Assembly: GCF_950295315.1 (NCBI RefSeq)
Contig: NC_080164.1
Location: 14,810,427 to 14,874,426 of the forward strand
Reading direction: 5' to 3'
DNA length: 64,000 nucleotides
From: Erinaceus europaeus
Lineage: Eukaryota; Chordata; Mammalia; Eulipotyphla; Erinaceidae
A program made the translations under genes and the position numbers. The notes under the pieces are model-generated. The model was given only the letters and a program-made list of their open reading frames with translations. It did no database searches and was not told the DNA's origin. Below are positions 1-9,674 of the stretch, piece after piece; the stretch's first letter is position 1; each line of letters opens with the position of its first letter.

Positions 1-1
1 T

Positions 2-472
2 CTAATTGTCAGAGAAATGCAAATAAACACAACGAGATACCACTTCAATCCTGTGAGAATGTCAGACATCAGAAAAGGTAACAGCAGCAAATGCTGGAGA
101 GGGTGCGGGGTCAAAGGAACCCTCCTACACTGCTGGTGGGAATGTCAATTGGTCCAACCTCTGTGGAGAACAGTCTGGAGAACTCTCAGAAGGCTAGAAA
201 TGGACCTACCCTATGACCCTGCAATTCCTCTCCTGGGGATATATCCTAAGGAACCCAACACATCCATCCAAAGAGATCTGTGTACACATATGTTCTTGGC
301 AGCACAATTTGTAATAGCCAAAACCTGGAAGCAACCCAGGTGTCCAACAACAGATGAGTGGCTGAGCAAGTTGTGGTATATATACACAATGGAATACTAC
401 TCAGTTGTAAAAAAAATAGTGACTTCACCGTTTTCAGCCCATCTTGGATGGACCTTGAAAAATTCATCTTAA
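2..472 (+). pseudogene. L1 ORF2 C-terminal fragment
   Basis: This is the carboxy-terminal part of the L1 ORF2 protein (endonuclease plus reverse transcriptase of LINE-1). The visible part is the cysteine-rich C-terminal domain, with CWRGC followed by HCWWEC at about residues 26-43 of the open frame, then the [10 protein letters not shown] and [17 protein letters not shown] blocks shared with the L1 at 51.2-52.2 kb. The frame diverges after MEYYSVVKK at an A-run near 415, where this copy appears to have gained one A. It then ends at 472, short of the last 30 or so residues seen in the other copy. The reverse transcriptase and endonuclease domains lie outside the window or were never copied. 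It is a dead fragment. Confidence 0.9.
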
Positions 473-744
473 GTGAAATAAGTCAGAAACAGAAGGATGA
501 ATATGGGATGATCTCACTCTCAGGCAGAAGTTGAAAAACAAGATCAGAAGAAAAAAAAACAAAACACAAGTAGAACCTGAACTGGAACTGGCGTATCACA
601 CCAAAGTAAAAGACTCTGGGGTGGATGGGTGGGGAGAATACAGGTCCAAGAAGGATGACAGAGGACCTAGTGGGGGTTGTACTGTTATATGGAAAATTGA
701 GAAATGTTATGCATGTACAAACTATTGTATTTACTGTTGAATGT

Positions 745-1053
745 AAAACATTAATTCTTGGGAGTCGGTCGGTAGCGCAACAGGTTAAGCGCAGGTGGCG
801 TAAAGTGCAAGGAACAGCTTAAGGGTCCCAGTTCGAGCCCCCAGCTCCCCACCTCCAGAGAAGTCGCTTCACATGTGAAGCAGGTCTATAGGTGTCTCTC
901 TCCCCCCTCTCTGTCTTCCCCTCCTCTCTCCATTTCTCTCTGTCCTATCCAACAACGACATCAATACCAACAATAATAATAACTACAACAATAAGACAAC
1001 ATGGGCAACAAAAGGGAATAAATAAATAAATATTTTTAGAAAAACATTAATTC
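745..1053. repeat. TSD pair of the SINE-A in the L1 tail
   Basis: AAAACATTAATTC occurs just before the SINE (about 745-757) and again just after it (1041-1053). This shows the SINE landed in the L1 3' UTR after that L1 was in place. Confidence 0.85.
759..1040 (+). mobile_element. SINE-A
   Basis: tRNA-like head (GGTAGCGCAACAGGTTAAGC, then GTTCGAGCCC as B box), CT-rich body, CTGTCCTATCCAACAA, then an AAC/AAT-rich tail ending in AATAAATA. It is flanked by a 13-bp TSD. Confidence 0.92.
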
Positions 1054-1085
1054 CTCAATAAAGAAATTTTTTTAAAAGGGGGGAG

Positions 1086-1232
1086 GGGTGTGGGAGATAG
1101 CGTAATGGTTATGCAAACCGAATCTCATGTTCGAGGCTCTGAGATCCCAGGTTCAGTTCCCACCACCACCATAAAGCAGAGCTGAGCAGTGCTCTGGTAA
1201 AATTAATTAATTAATTAATTAAAATTAAAAAG
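1086..1232 (+). mobile_element. SINE-C
   Basis: Head GGGAGATAGCGTAATGG, B-box-like GGTTCAGTTCCC, end GCAGTGCTCTGGTAAAATT followed by an (ATTA)n tail. Confidence 0.85.
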
Positions 1233-1302
1233 GGAAAGCATTTTGCATCTCTACTTAGACACATTCAAGTGGTCACAAGTAGACATTGTCAGAAAGACAT
1301 TG

Positions 1303-1637
1303 TGTTTTGTTTTTGTTTTTTTGCCTCAAAGATTATTGCTTAAGCTCAGTGCCTGCACTATTAATCCACTGCTCCTGGAGGCCATTTTTCCCTTTCATTG
1401 TTGTAATTACTATTATTGTTATTACTGTCATCATTGTTAGACAGGACAGAGAGAAATCGAGAGAGGAGGGGAAGACAGAGAGGGAGAAAGAAATATAGAC
1501 ACCTGCAGACCTGATTCACTACCTGTGAAGCAAACCCCCCCCCCAGGTGGGGAACCGGGGGTTCAAACCAAGATCCTTACTCTGGTCCTTGGACTTTGCA
1601 CCATGAGCACTTAACTCGCTAAGCTACCACCCAGCCT
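1303..1637 (-). mobile_element. SINE-A with 3' module, antisense
   Basis: Antisense SINE-A running from the 3' module (GCCTCAAAG...CTCCTGGAGGCC) through TGTTAGACAGGACAGAG to the head (TTAACTCGCTAAGCTACC). Near-identical flanks AGAAAGACATT (about 1290) and AGAAAGGCATT (about 1642) look like a TSD. Confidence 0.88.
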
Positions 1638-1639
1638 CC

Positions 1640-2204
1640 TAGAAAGGCATTCTGATGCCAAAAGCCTTAGCACTGGGTTAGAAGACTGGGAGCTTGATGC
1701 TAAGACATAGGGTCCAAGTGCTCTAAACAGCTTTACCTTATGCCTCTGAGACTCCATGAATATCTATATAAATCACTGTGAAATGGAAATGGAATGGGAG
1801 CTAGTATACAATCAAGAGAGTAGCCCACACTTGCCAAGAGAGGCTGAGAGTCATCTTGGAACTCTGTAGCCCCCTCCCCACTCCCAAAGTTCACCCCAGA
1901 CCCATGAAGGCTCCCTTATGAAAGATGTCCACTGCAGACAGCAGTGCTTAGAACCTAGGTCCTTCCCCAGGGGAACAGAACAGGAAAATATGACAGATCA
2001 TATCACAATGAGACACAACGAATTTAAGGATTCAGAACAGCATGGTCAGACCTATAAGCATAGACTTGAGTAGATAAATAAGGTTTAAAACAATGCCATA
2101 CTGATTAATTAAAATCAAGACAGTATTCATGACTCGTGGCAATACGGAGAAAACAGCCTGTGTGTTTGTCAAAGATGACACATTTCTCTGAGGACTTTTT
2201 ATTA
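1640..2204. other. No recognisable feature (565 bp)
   Basis: I see no coding, RNA or repeat signature. It is presumably unique or a very old decayed repeat. Confidence 0.5.
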
Positions 2205-2205
2205 T

Positions 2206-2499
2206 TATTTCTTATTTTTATATTTATTTCTTTATTTTCCTTTTTGTTGCCCTTGTTTTTTCATTGTTGTTGTAGTTATTACTGTTGTTATTGATGTCGG
2301 TGTTAGACAGGACAGAAATGGAGAGAGGAGGGGAAGACAGAAAGGGGAAGAGAAAGACAGACACCTGCAGACTTGCTTCACCGCCTGTGAAATGACTCCC
2401 CTGCAGGTGGGGAGCTGAGTGCTCAAACCAGGATCCTTCTGCAGGTCCTTGTGCTTTGTGCCACCTGCACGTAACCGGCTGCGCTACTGCCTGACTCCC
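2206..2499 (-). mobile_element. SINE-A, antisense
   Basis: Antisense tail (TTCCTTTTTGTTGCCC), CT/GA-rich body, head ending in CTGCCTGACTCCC. GGACTTTTTATTATT before and GAACTTTTTATTATT after look like a TSD. Confidence 0.88.
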
Positions 2500-3261
2500 G
2501 AACTTTTTATTATTTTAAAATCTAGCCTTCTTCTTCTGGTCACTGACCACTTCCCCAAGTTCATCTTGCTCCACTCTCTCCTCAGCACCTGAAGTGGTTC
2601 ATCCAGCGAGAGTCTCTTCTTTTGGTTTCCATGGCACCTGCAACTCATTCTTCCTTGAGATCTTCGCAATAGCTATTTCCTCCATCGGAGAAGTGGATCC
2701 TTCTTTCTCAAGGTTATTCCTATCTTTCTCAGCTGTCACACCCTAGAGTAGCTCCCTCTGAGTGCCCTACAAAAGAATATTCTAATAACTCACCATCTTA
2801 CCACACTGCCTTTCATCTTTCTGTTGCTCTTGCTACCGGGATTTGTTGACTTATTCTACACCTTGAAGAAAAGTCATACATCCTCAATGCATAGAAAGGT
2901 GCCTACCAGAATGTACCTATTCAGAGAATGTTCCCTACATTGAGAGCCTGGCCAGCTCAGATCTTTGCACCTGCAGTCCACAGAATAGGCAATTTAAGCT
3001 CAAGGAAGGAATTATAGTAGAATCATTTCTCTCTGGTCATTTCATTGTAGTTTTTCTTCTTTTATTATGTTACTTCACAGCTTGTTTTGTAACAAGTGTC
3101 TATTTATAACTGTATCTATTTCTGCTAGGAAGTTGCAGGCTTCTGAAAATAATAAACTGTGTCTAATGTTTATATCCCTTAGAGGATTTTACACCAGACC
3201 TTGATGTTGTAAGTACTAGCTACATATTGTTATCAGATTGAATAACATCTGAATGGTGTGA

Positions 3262-3265
<4 letters not shown>
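2500..3265. other. Mostly unassigned; possible L2/MIR remnant near 3130-3245
   Basis: No gene is seen. The stretch GCAGGCTTCTGAAAAT to ATTGAATAACATC has the general look of a decayed L2 3' end (AGGCxxxTxAxxxxxxGTxTG...GTAAGTA...TTGAATGA), but the match is weak. Confidence 0.35.

Positions 3266-3297
<32 letters not shown>
3266..3297. repeat. (TG)n microsatellite
   Basis: About 15 perfect TG units. Confidence 0.95.
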
Positions 3298-3298
<1 letters not shown>

Positions 3299-3652
3299 CT
3301 ATTAGAGATAAAGAGGTCACAGTGGTTTGGTCCTCTATGGGCATGATTTGTGCCAATGATTTTTAGGCCGTTTTTTTTTGGGGGGTGCACTTACATGTTT
3401 AGAAAATCTAGATTTGGACAGTGGTTCAATTCTGGACCATATGAACATACAGTTTAAGCTTTGAAGGACATAAGATAAAATGCAACATGAACAGATGGAA
3501 AGAAGTTCCTGTACAGAAAATGCCACCTGTCTGATAGACATACAGCTCTGCTCTGCGTCTCCTTTTATATACACATCAGAGTATAAAGGATTGAAAAGGG
3601 GATAAGACCACAAAAACCCGGGTTCCCCACAAATTTCACAGAGCATCTAGTC
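3298..3652. other. No recognisable feature (355 bp)
   Basis: An open frame of 103 codons on the minus strand (3335-3646) resembles no protein I know and crosses a T-run; it is read as chance. Confidence 0.5.
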
Positions 3653-3654
3653 TG

Positions 3655-3752
3655 TGAGTAACTTGAGGACAGAGCTAATTGTCCTTTGCTGTTGCTTGCA
3701 CATTGGGAACACTTAACAAAGGTTTGTTACATGATAGATTAAATGAAAAGGG
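3655..3752 (+). mobile_element. Probable L2 3' end
   Basis: GTAACTTGAGGACAGAGCT...CACATTGGGAACACTTAACAAA...GATAGATTAAATGAA follows the spacing of the L2/CR1-type 3' terminus (CTTGAGGGCAGGG...GCACATAGTAGGTGCTCAAT...TGAATGAA), heavily decayed. Confidence 0.5.
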
Positions 3753-4089
3753 GGTAAATAGAAGCAAAGAGATTGATTCTTTCAGATGACTCATACATTG
3801 GCTCAGGAAGGACTCGAGCGAAGGGTTCCAAAACTGCAGCACGGTTGACCTAAGTGCGGGAACTCTCCAGAACACATCTTTAGCTGTGGAAGGGGCATTG
3901 CTATCCATCAAGTCACCGTCTTCCAGTCTCTCCAGCCTGAAACTTTAGAAGCTGAAATGAGTCATCCACTTAGCTTCCCTTCTTCCTCCAAGCTGGGAGG
4001 CAGCCCTGCCAGACTTACCTCAGGAACAGCCTCAGCCCCATTACCTCAGAGCCAACATCCGCTTAACTAGCATTTGGCTACTGCTCTCT
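3753..4089. other. No recognisable feature (337 bp)
   Basis: Unassigned mixed-composition DNA leading into the pyrimidine tract. Confidence 0.45.
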
Positions 4090-4483
4090 CTTCTTTTTTC
4101 CTTCCTTTCTTCCTCCCTCCCTCCCTACTTTCCTTCCTTCCTTCTCCCTTCCTTCCTCCCTCCCTCCCTCCCTTCCTCCCTCCCTACTTTCCTTCCTTCC
4201 TTCTCCCTTCCTTCCTCCCTCCCTCCCTCCCTTCCTTCTTTCTTTCTTTCTTTCCTTCCTTCCTCCCTCCCTCCCTTCCTCCCTTCCTACCCCTCCTTCC
4301 TTCTTTCTTTCCCTCCTTTCTTCCTCCCTCCCTCCCCCTTCCCTGCCTGCCTACCTACCTCTCTCCTTTCCTCTCTCCTTTCCTTCCTTCCTCTTTCCCT
4401 TCCTCCTTCCCTTCCTCCCTTCCTTCCTCCCTTCCTTCCTCCCTTCCTTCCTTCCCTCCTTCCTTCCTTCCTTCCTTCTCATT
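4090..4483. repeat. Pyrimidine tract (CCTT/CCCT)n
   Basis: Roughly 395 bp almost entirely C and T on the plus strand, in shifting tetranucleotide registers. It produces a spurious 143-codon Ser/Pro/Leu frame on the plus strand and an E/G/K/R frame on the minus strand. It merges with the pyrimidine body of the SINE-B that follows. Confidence 0.95.
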
Positions 4484-4672
4484 GAATAGATTAGAGAGAA
4501 ATTGAGAGGAGAAAAATAGGGAGAGAGAGAGAGAGAGAGAGAGGCACCTGCAGATTAACTTCTCCACTTGTGAAGCCCTCCCCCTGCCCTGCAGGGGAGG
4601 AGTAGGGACTCGAGCCAGGTCCTTGCATACAGCGACCTGGGTGCTTAAGTGGGCACACCACTACCTGCTCTT
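4484..4672 (-). mobile_element. SINE-B, antisense
   Basis: GAGAGAAATTGAGAGGAG, GGCACCTGCAG, CACTTGTGAAG, GGGACTCGAGCCAGGTCC, in antisense SINE-B order. The GA-run is expanded. Confidence 0.8.
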
Positions 4673-4849
4673 GGTCTCTCTTTTCTTTGCAACCAATCCT
4701 CCCCAGCTCTTCAAAGTTATCTTTCTGGAACTAGCACCTTAGACAAGCCAGCCTTACCCTTGAGATTCAAGCAGGGAGAAACCTTGTTGTATGTCATGGT
4801 TTGCTATTTGTTTGTTAATTTATTTATACTGAGGTAGCACTGGCTTGTA

Positions 4850-5262
4850 ACACTATTATTTTCAGGGGGTGGGGCTCAAAATACTTTGACCTCTGTGTCT
4901 ACTGCATTCTGGCCACTACTCAAAGTCTAGTTTCCATATGCCACAATAGAGTTGCCTCCTTGCACCTGCTTTACACACCCAGCCCCTCTTCCCTTCTGGA
5001 GATCTTCATTCTATCATCAGAACCTAAGACAGTTTTTGTCTGGTGGCTTTGTGTCTTCATCTTCCACATATGAGTGCAAGGAAGCAATGACTCGCTCCCA
5101 CCCCACCCCACCCCACCCCTCATCCTGCCCCATTTCCCTTAGCAAAATCCTCACTGGGCCCATTTGTCTGGTTGCAAATGGCAAACTTTCTTCTTGCTTT
5201 TTCCTAGCTGAGTAGCATTTCATTGGGTGTCTGTGCCAATCTTCTGTTTCTCTTCTGTCGTT
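4850..5262 (-). mobile_element. Old L1 3' region, antisense
   Basis: CACATATGAGTGCAAGGAA, CATTTGTCTGGTTGCAAATGG, CTAGCTGAGTAGCATTTCATTG are decayed antisense forms of the L1 3' UTR and ORF2 end (compare 60480-60640, where the same phrases are better preserved). A (CACCC)n run sits at about 5098-5118. Confidence 0.65.
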
Positions 5263-5288
5263 GGCTCTTAAAAGTGACTACTGTCTGA

Positions 5289-5423
5289 TGTTGGTATGCT
5301 TCTGGGTTCTGCCTGTGAAGCCTTCTGATTTTATCATCACATTGGGTTCGCTTGTGTTGCTTGCTATGTGTTCTGTTTGCACGTCCACTGTTGGCTGGGC
5401 ACCCCCTGCCTCCGGAATATTGG
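5289..5423 (+). repeat. Left arm of 135-bp inverted repeat
   Basis: Pairs with the reverse complement of 5639-5773. I count 8 mismatches over 135 positions (about 94%). The arm runs from TGTTGGTATGCTTCTGG to CTCCGGAATATTGG. Confidence 0.9.
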
Positions 5424-5638
5424 TTTGGTCTCCCCCCCACCCCCGCCCCGCCTCTGGGACATTTGGTTTAGTCATCGTTGGTTCACACTTCTTCCTTCTC
5501 CCCACCCCCTATCATACGTATTTCCTTTGTTCCTGACTCTTCCGCTGGAGGAGAGAGATGCAGGACAGAATTGTGTTGTGATTAGAAGAGATTAGTTTTT
5601 TGAACCGCATCCCCACTCGTCAATAAAGAGATACTGCT
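5424..5638 (+). other. LTR-like spacer of the inverted repeat
   Basis: A 215-bp spacer. It opens with a degenerate copy of the arm's last 25 or so bases (GCCTCTGGGACATTTGG) and ends with a poly(A)-signal context (CGTCAATAAAGAGATACTG). The latter resembles the R region of a retroviral LTR in plus orientation. The family is not identified. Confidence 0.4.
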
Positions 5639-5773
5639 CCAATATCCCAGAGGCAGGGGGTGACCAGCCAACAGTGGACGTGCAAACAGAACACACAGCA
5701 AGCAACACAAGTGAACCCAATGTGATGATAAAATCAGAAGGCTTCACAAGCAGAATCCAGAAGGATACCAACA
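5639..5773 (-). repeat. Right arm of 135-bp inverted repeat
   Basis: Reverse-complement partner of 5289-5423. Both arms share the core TTTTATCATCACATTGGGTT (or its complement). Transcription through both arms would give a long near-perfect stem with a 215-nt loop. Confidence 0.9.
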
Positions 5774-5861
5774 GTCTGAGGTGGAGTTATAGCTCCACAG
5801 TGAAGCACAAGCCTCAAACGTATGAAGCCCAGGGTCTGGTCCTTGGCACCTCTCAAAGATA

Positions 5862-5988
5862 AAAACAAATTGGAGAGACAGCACAGTGATTATGCAAAGA
5901 GACTCCCAAGCCTGAGGCTTCAGGTTCAGTGTTTTACACCACAAAAAGCCAGAGATGAGCAGTGCTCTGGTAAACAAACAAGTAAAAT
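5862..5988 (+). mobile_element. SINE-C
   Basis: TTGGAGAGACAGCACAGTG, TTATGCAAAGAGACTCCC, GGTTCAGTG, AGCAGTGCTCTGGTAAAC. The preceding 75 bp (AGCTCCACAGTGAAGCAC...) may be the remnant of another tRNA-headed SINE. Confidence 0.75.
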
Positions 5989-6104
5989 GAAGCTTTGCTC
6001 TCAGGTCTTGGCTGGCTTCCTGGTTATTTTCAAATACTGAAAACTTTGGTCTGATCTAATATCAAAGCTTTGGTTTCATCTATCTACCTATAAAGTCCAA
6101 AGCT

Positions 6105-6400
6105 GAGAGTCCGGCGGTAACACAGCAGGTTAAGCCATGCGGTGCAAAGCTCAAAGATCGGCATAAGGATCCCTGTTCGAGCCCCTGGGGAGTCCCTTCA
6201 CAAGCAATGAAGCAGATCTGTAGGTGTCTATCTTTCTCTCCCCCTCTCTGTTTTCCCCTCCTCTCTCCATTTCTCTCTGTCCTATCCAACAACAATGACA
6301 TCAATAACAACAACAGAAATAGTAATTACAACCACAACAAAAAAAAAGGTCAACAAAAGGAAATAAATAAATAAATAAATAAATAAATAAATATTTTTTA
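6105..6400 (+). mobile_element. SINE-A with 13-bp TSD
   Basis: Complete SINE-A, ending in (AATA)n. It is flanked by AAAGTCCAAAGCT at 6092-6104 and 6401-6413. Confidence 0.92.
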
Positions 6401-6413
6401 AAAGTCCAAAGCT

Positions 6414-7230
6414 TTATTCATTGTGATACCTCCCAGGCCACAAAGCTGCAAAATCCCATCCAGATGGAAGTTCTCCCACTAGTGTGGCCCATAGCCAACA
6501 CATTTCTCCCTCTTCCTCTTCCACCCTCTCTCTGTGCCACCTCTCGCACTCACTGGACTGGGTGAGTCTTAGAGAATGGGGCAAAGTCTTTGGTGGCTCT
6601 TGCGGCTGTGCTCTCAGCCCCGCTGTAAGAAACAGATCTGATAGGCATTTCTTTGTTGAGCTTTTATTCTCAACCCTTCCTCCCTGGGACTTCCTAGTTT
6701 GGCTGTGTTTGGACAATGCCTGCTTCAGCTGGCCTCTTCAGAACACCCCCTTAATCAGCTGGGTTCCAGCAGGTCAGCCCATATAGTATCTCCTGTGTTG
6801 CAATCCCCTTGGAGTCTCTGAGGAGACTCAAGTCCAACTCTTTCTTCCACAGACTCCACCACCGTCACTGCAAATGCCACGCTCTCCTGCTGGGCTTTGC
6901 TCAGTTTTGTCCCCGGACTCTTTCTCCCCCAGTGGAATCGCCTTCGATGCTCTGTGGCCCACTCTCAGCCTTCTCTTGCAAGGCCTGAAGGCATTAAAGG
7001 GGGGGGTCCAGCTGTGGCAGGACCCACTCTGGGCAGCTGTCTCTGCAGAGCTCTCCGACACAGTCTTGCGACTCTCTTTAGGCTGTGTGTGCACAAGTGG
7101 CTAGGCAGGGAATTGTGAACCTATTGTTCTCAGCTTTGGAGCCTCAGCCAAAACCCTGGGAAAGGAAGAGGCCTATTTAATGTGCTGCTACATTCCTTTA
7201 AAAACACCAGATACTGTTTGGTTTTGTTTT
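6414..7230. other. Repeat-poor stretch, no gene recognised
   Basis: Several overlapping frames of 73-100 codons exist on both strands, none resembling a known protein. The GC-rich composition explains their length. Confidence 0.5.
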
Positions 7231-7324
7231 AATTAACAGTGCTAAGCTTATGAGGCTGGATTTTGCATTCCCAGAAGAGACATTTTTGCAAGCAAAGACA
7301 TGGATCACTGAAACCCTGACATTT

Positions 7325-7465
7325 CATAAATAAGAAACCAGAGTACAGGAAAGTGGGTTGACTGACGGGAAGATCACACAGTTAGCTCAATGTGACTGAC
7401 CAGGACTTGAACTAGGGACTTAGTTCTCTAAATCTTATACATATTCTGCCACGTTGTTCTGCCCT
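7325..7465 (+). mobile_element. MIR
   Basis: ATAAGAAACCAGAGTACAGG, GGGAAGATCACACAGTTAGC, CAGGACTTGAACTAGGGAC correspond to the MIR core (GAAACTGAGGCACAGAG, AGGTCACACAGCTAG, GATTTGAACCCAGG). Confidence 0.75.
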
Positions 7466-7714
7466 ACACACTTCTCCCGAAAAGGGACCAGAGATATTCA
7501 TTCCTAAAAATAAGACAAGCTACACATAAGGGTCAGAGGAAGAGGATATGGGCTGTCATCGGTGTTCAGAGCTCTGTGAACTTGACACTGTGATGAAGAG
7601 TTAGCTAACCATTTATAATTTTAAGAGCTATTTAGTTATTTTGTTTTAGTTTACTCAGCTTTTACTTCACTGTGCTTTCTTTCAATACTCTATTTTATTT
7701 CCTTTTTTAAAAAA

Positions 7715-7890
7715 ATACTTGTTTTAAATTAGTGAGAGAGATACAGACAAAAAGATTGATATATAGAAAGAGAGAAACAGAGAGAGACCAGAGTACTACT
7801 CAGCTTTCTTATAGTGGTGTTGGGGACTGAACCTGGGATTTTGGAGACTCAGGAATGAAAGTATTTTGGCATAAGTATTATGCTGTCAAA
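7715..7890 (-). mobile_element. SINE-C-related, antisense
   Basis: ACCAGAGTACTACTCAGC, TGGGGACTGAACCTGGG, TTTTGGAGACTCAGG, GCATAAGTATTATGCTGTC in antisense SINE-C order with a GA-rich leader. Confidence 0.7.
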
Positions 7891-7924
7891 GCAGCCATTG
7901 ATTTACTTTTATATAAAAAAGAAA

Positions 7925-8112
7925 AGGCTCCCGACCTGCAGGGGAGTCGCTTCACAGGCGGTGAAGCAGGTCTGCAGGTCTTTCTCTCCCCCTCTCTGTC
8001 TTCCCCTCCTCTCTCCATTTCTCTCTGTCCTATCCAACAACAACAACAACAGTAATAACTACAACAATAAAACAACAAGGGCAACAAAAGGGAATAAATA
8101 AATACTAACAAA
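7925..8112 (+). mobile_element. SINE-A, 5' truncated
   Basis: Starts within the body (GACCTGCAGGGGAGTCGC); the tRNA-like head is missing. The tail ends in AATAAATACTAAC(A)n. Confidence 0.85.
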
Positions 8113-8127
8113 AAAAAAAAAGAAAAA

Positions 8128-8328
8128 GAGGGCCTGAGTGGTGGTGCACCTTATTAAGTGCGCATATGACCAGGACCCAGGTTCAAGTCCCTGGTCTTCA
8201 ACCACAGGGGGAAAGCTTCGTGAGTGGTGAAGCAGGTCTTCAGGTGTCTCTCTATCTTCCTTTCCCTCTCTGTCTCTCCCTCCCTTTCAATTTCTCTCTG
8301 TTCTGTCAGGTAAAATAAATAAATAAGG
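8128..8328 (+). mobile_element. SINE-B
   Basis: Head GAGTGGTGGTGCACCTTATT, B box GGTTCAAGTCCC, body to CTGTTCTGTCAGGTAAAATA. Confidence 0.85.
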
Positions 8329-8812
8329 GGTCGGGCTGTAGTGCAGCGAAAGCACAAGGAACAGCGTGTAAGGATCCCGGGTCCAGAGCACAGCTCCCCA
8401 CCTGCAGGGGAGTCACTTCACAGGCGGTTAAGCAGGTCTGCAGGTGTCTGTCTTTCTCTCCCCCTCTCTGCCTTCCCCTCCTCTCTCCATTTCTCTCTGT
8501 CCTATCCAACAACAACGACAACATCAGTGATAGCAATAATGACAACGACAAGGCAACAAAAATGGGGAAAAAATGGCCTCCAGGAGCGGTGGATTTGTGG
8601 TGCAGGCACCGAGCCCCAGAGGGGAAGGTCACTTTACAAGCTGTGAAGCAGATCTGCAGGTGTCTCTCTCTTTTTTTCTCCCTCTCTATTTCCCCCTCTT
8701 CTCTCAATTTCTCTCTGTCCTACCCAATAAAAATGGATAAAATGGCCTCCAGGAACAGTGGATTCATAGTGCCAGCACTAAGCCCCAGCAATAACCCTGG
8801 AGGCGAAAAAAT
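8329..8812 (+). mobile_element. SINE-A with two bodies (composite)
   Basis: Head and first body (8329-8545), a first 3' module (GGCCTCCAGGAGCGGTGG, about 8574-8615), then a second body (AGGGGAAGGTCACTTTACAA to CTGTCCTACCCAATAA) and a second 3' module ending CCCTGGAGGCG at about 8804. It looks like a dimer or a template-switch product. Confidence 0.75.
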
Positions 8813-8994
8813 AAAAAGTGCATTTATACCCTCTTTTGTATGGCCATTGGAGTAGAATAACAAGACCTAGTTACAGCTCTTAAAGCTACTAAAGGAAATG
8901 ACCTTGACTTTGTAACTCAACCTCTTTGGGAATCATTTCCTCAGATGTACTGCATGGAGCTCATCTATATGAAATCTTAGAAATTTTCTAACTC

Positions 8995-9249
8995 AGAAGA
9001 TTAACATAATTAAAAAAATATATATTTAAATATTTATTTATTTATTCCCTTTTGTTGCCCTTGCTGTTTTACTGTTGTAGTTATTGTTGTTGATGTCGTT
9101 GTTGTCAGATAGGACAGAGAGAAATGGAGAGAAGAGGGAAGACAGAGAGGGGGGAGAGAAAGATAGACACCTGCAGACCTGCTTCACCCCCTGTGAAGTG
9201 ACTCCCCTGCAGGTGGGGAGCGGGGCCTCTAACTGGGATCCCTATGCCT
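8995..9249 (-). mobile_element. SINE-A, antisense, left part (ERV target)
   Basis: Tail and body of an antisense SINE-A that stops inside the head at GGGATCCCTATGCC. The head resumes at 14269 (ACGCCGGTCTTTGCGC). The ERV lies between them. Confidence 0.92.
9244..9249. repeat. TSD of the ERV, left
   Basis: ATGCCT here and ACGCCG at 14269-14274 derive from one 6-bp site in the SINE head, with two differences, one of them the expected CpG decay. A 6-bp duplication fits a betaretrovirus-like integrase. Confidence 0.7.
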
Positions 9250-9653
9250 TGTTGTGCTGCGCCGTGGAGGAGAGAGAGAGGAGATCCAGATCGGAGAGGG
9301 AACACAATTCTTTATTCGAGTGGGCATCTCAGAGTTGGATGGGAGCACAGTGGTTCAGGCCATGTGGAGCTAGCCAAAATGGCCGCCTCGTGCAACAACC
9401 TTCCCTGTGTCTAATCATCGAAGTGAAAAGCAAGCAAGAGAAAGAGGGGTGGAAGAACAAGGGCTTTATAGGGCAAAAACCGGGAGTGACAAGCAGGGAC
9501 AGGATTGGTTGGGAAGGGCACTTCGAGAATATCGTATTAACTCTCACAGGAACTGGCACTAGCCTGAGGGGACAACATGGCGGAACAGGTGCTCTGAGAA
9601 TTTCCCAACTCTCGTGGGAACTGGCACTAGCCTGAGGGGACATCTTCACAGCA
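9250..9653 (-). repeat. 3' LTR of the ERV (404 bp)
   Basis: In the minus reading it starts TGCTGTGAAGATGTCCCC directly after the polypurine tract and ends GCGCAGCACAACA. The poly(A) signal AATAAAG is seen as TTCTTTATTCG at about 9309. The phrase GGAACTGGCACTAGCCTGAG occurs twice inside U3. Confidence 0.93.
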
Positions 9654-9674
9654 TCTCCCCCTTTCTTTTTACCT
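9654..9674 (-). other. Polypurine tract
   Basis: The minus-strand reading is AAAAAGAAAGGGGGAGA immediately before the LTR TG. This is the plus-strand primer site of a retrovirus and fixes the LTR boundary and orientation. Confidence 0.88.

Larger units (their letters stand above)
1..1076 (+). mobile_element. L1 3' fragment, split by a SINE-A
   Basis: The sequence parallels the 3' end of the full-length L1 at 46.6-52.4 kb: position 3 aligns with about 51665, and the two stay closely similar through the ORF2 C-terminus and 3' UTR. The last 3' UTR bases resume at 1041 (CATTAATTCCTCAATAAAG) after a SINE-A insertion. The element continues beyond the left edge, so its full length is unknown. Confidence 0.93.

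Noticed and set aside
4074..4505. 143-codon plus-strand frame rich in Ser/Pro/Leu/Phe
   Set aside because: It is the translation of the (CCTT/CCCT)n tract; no protein signal beyond the simple repeat.
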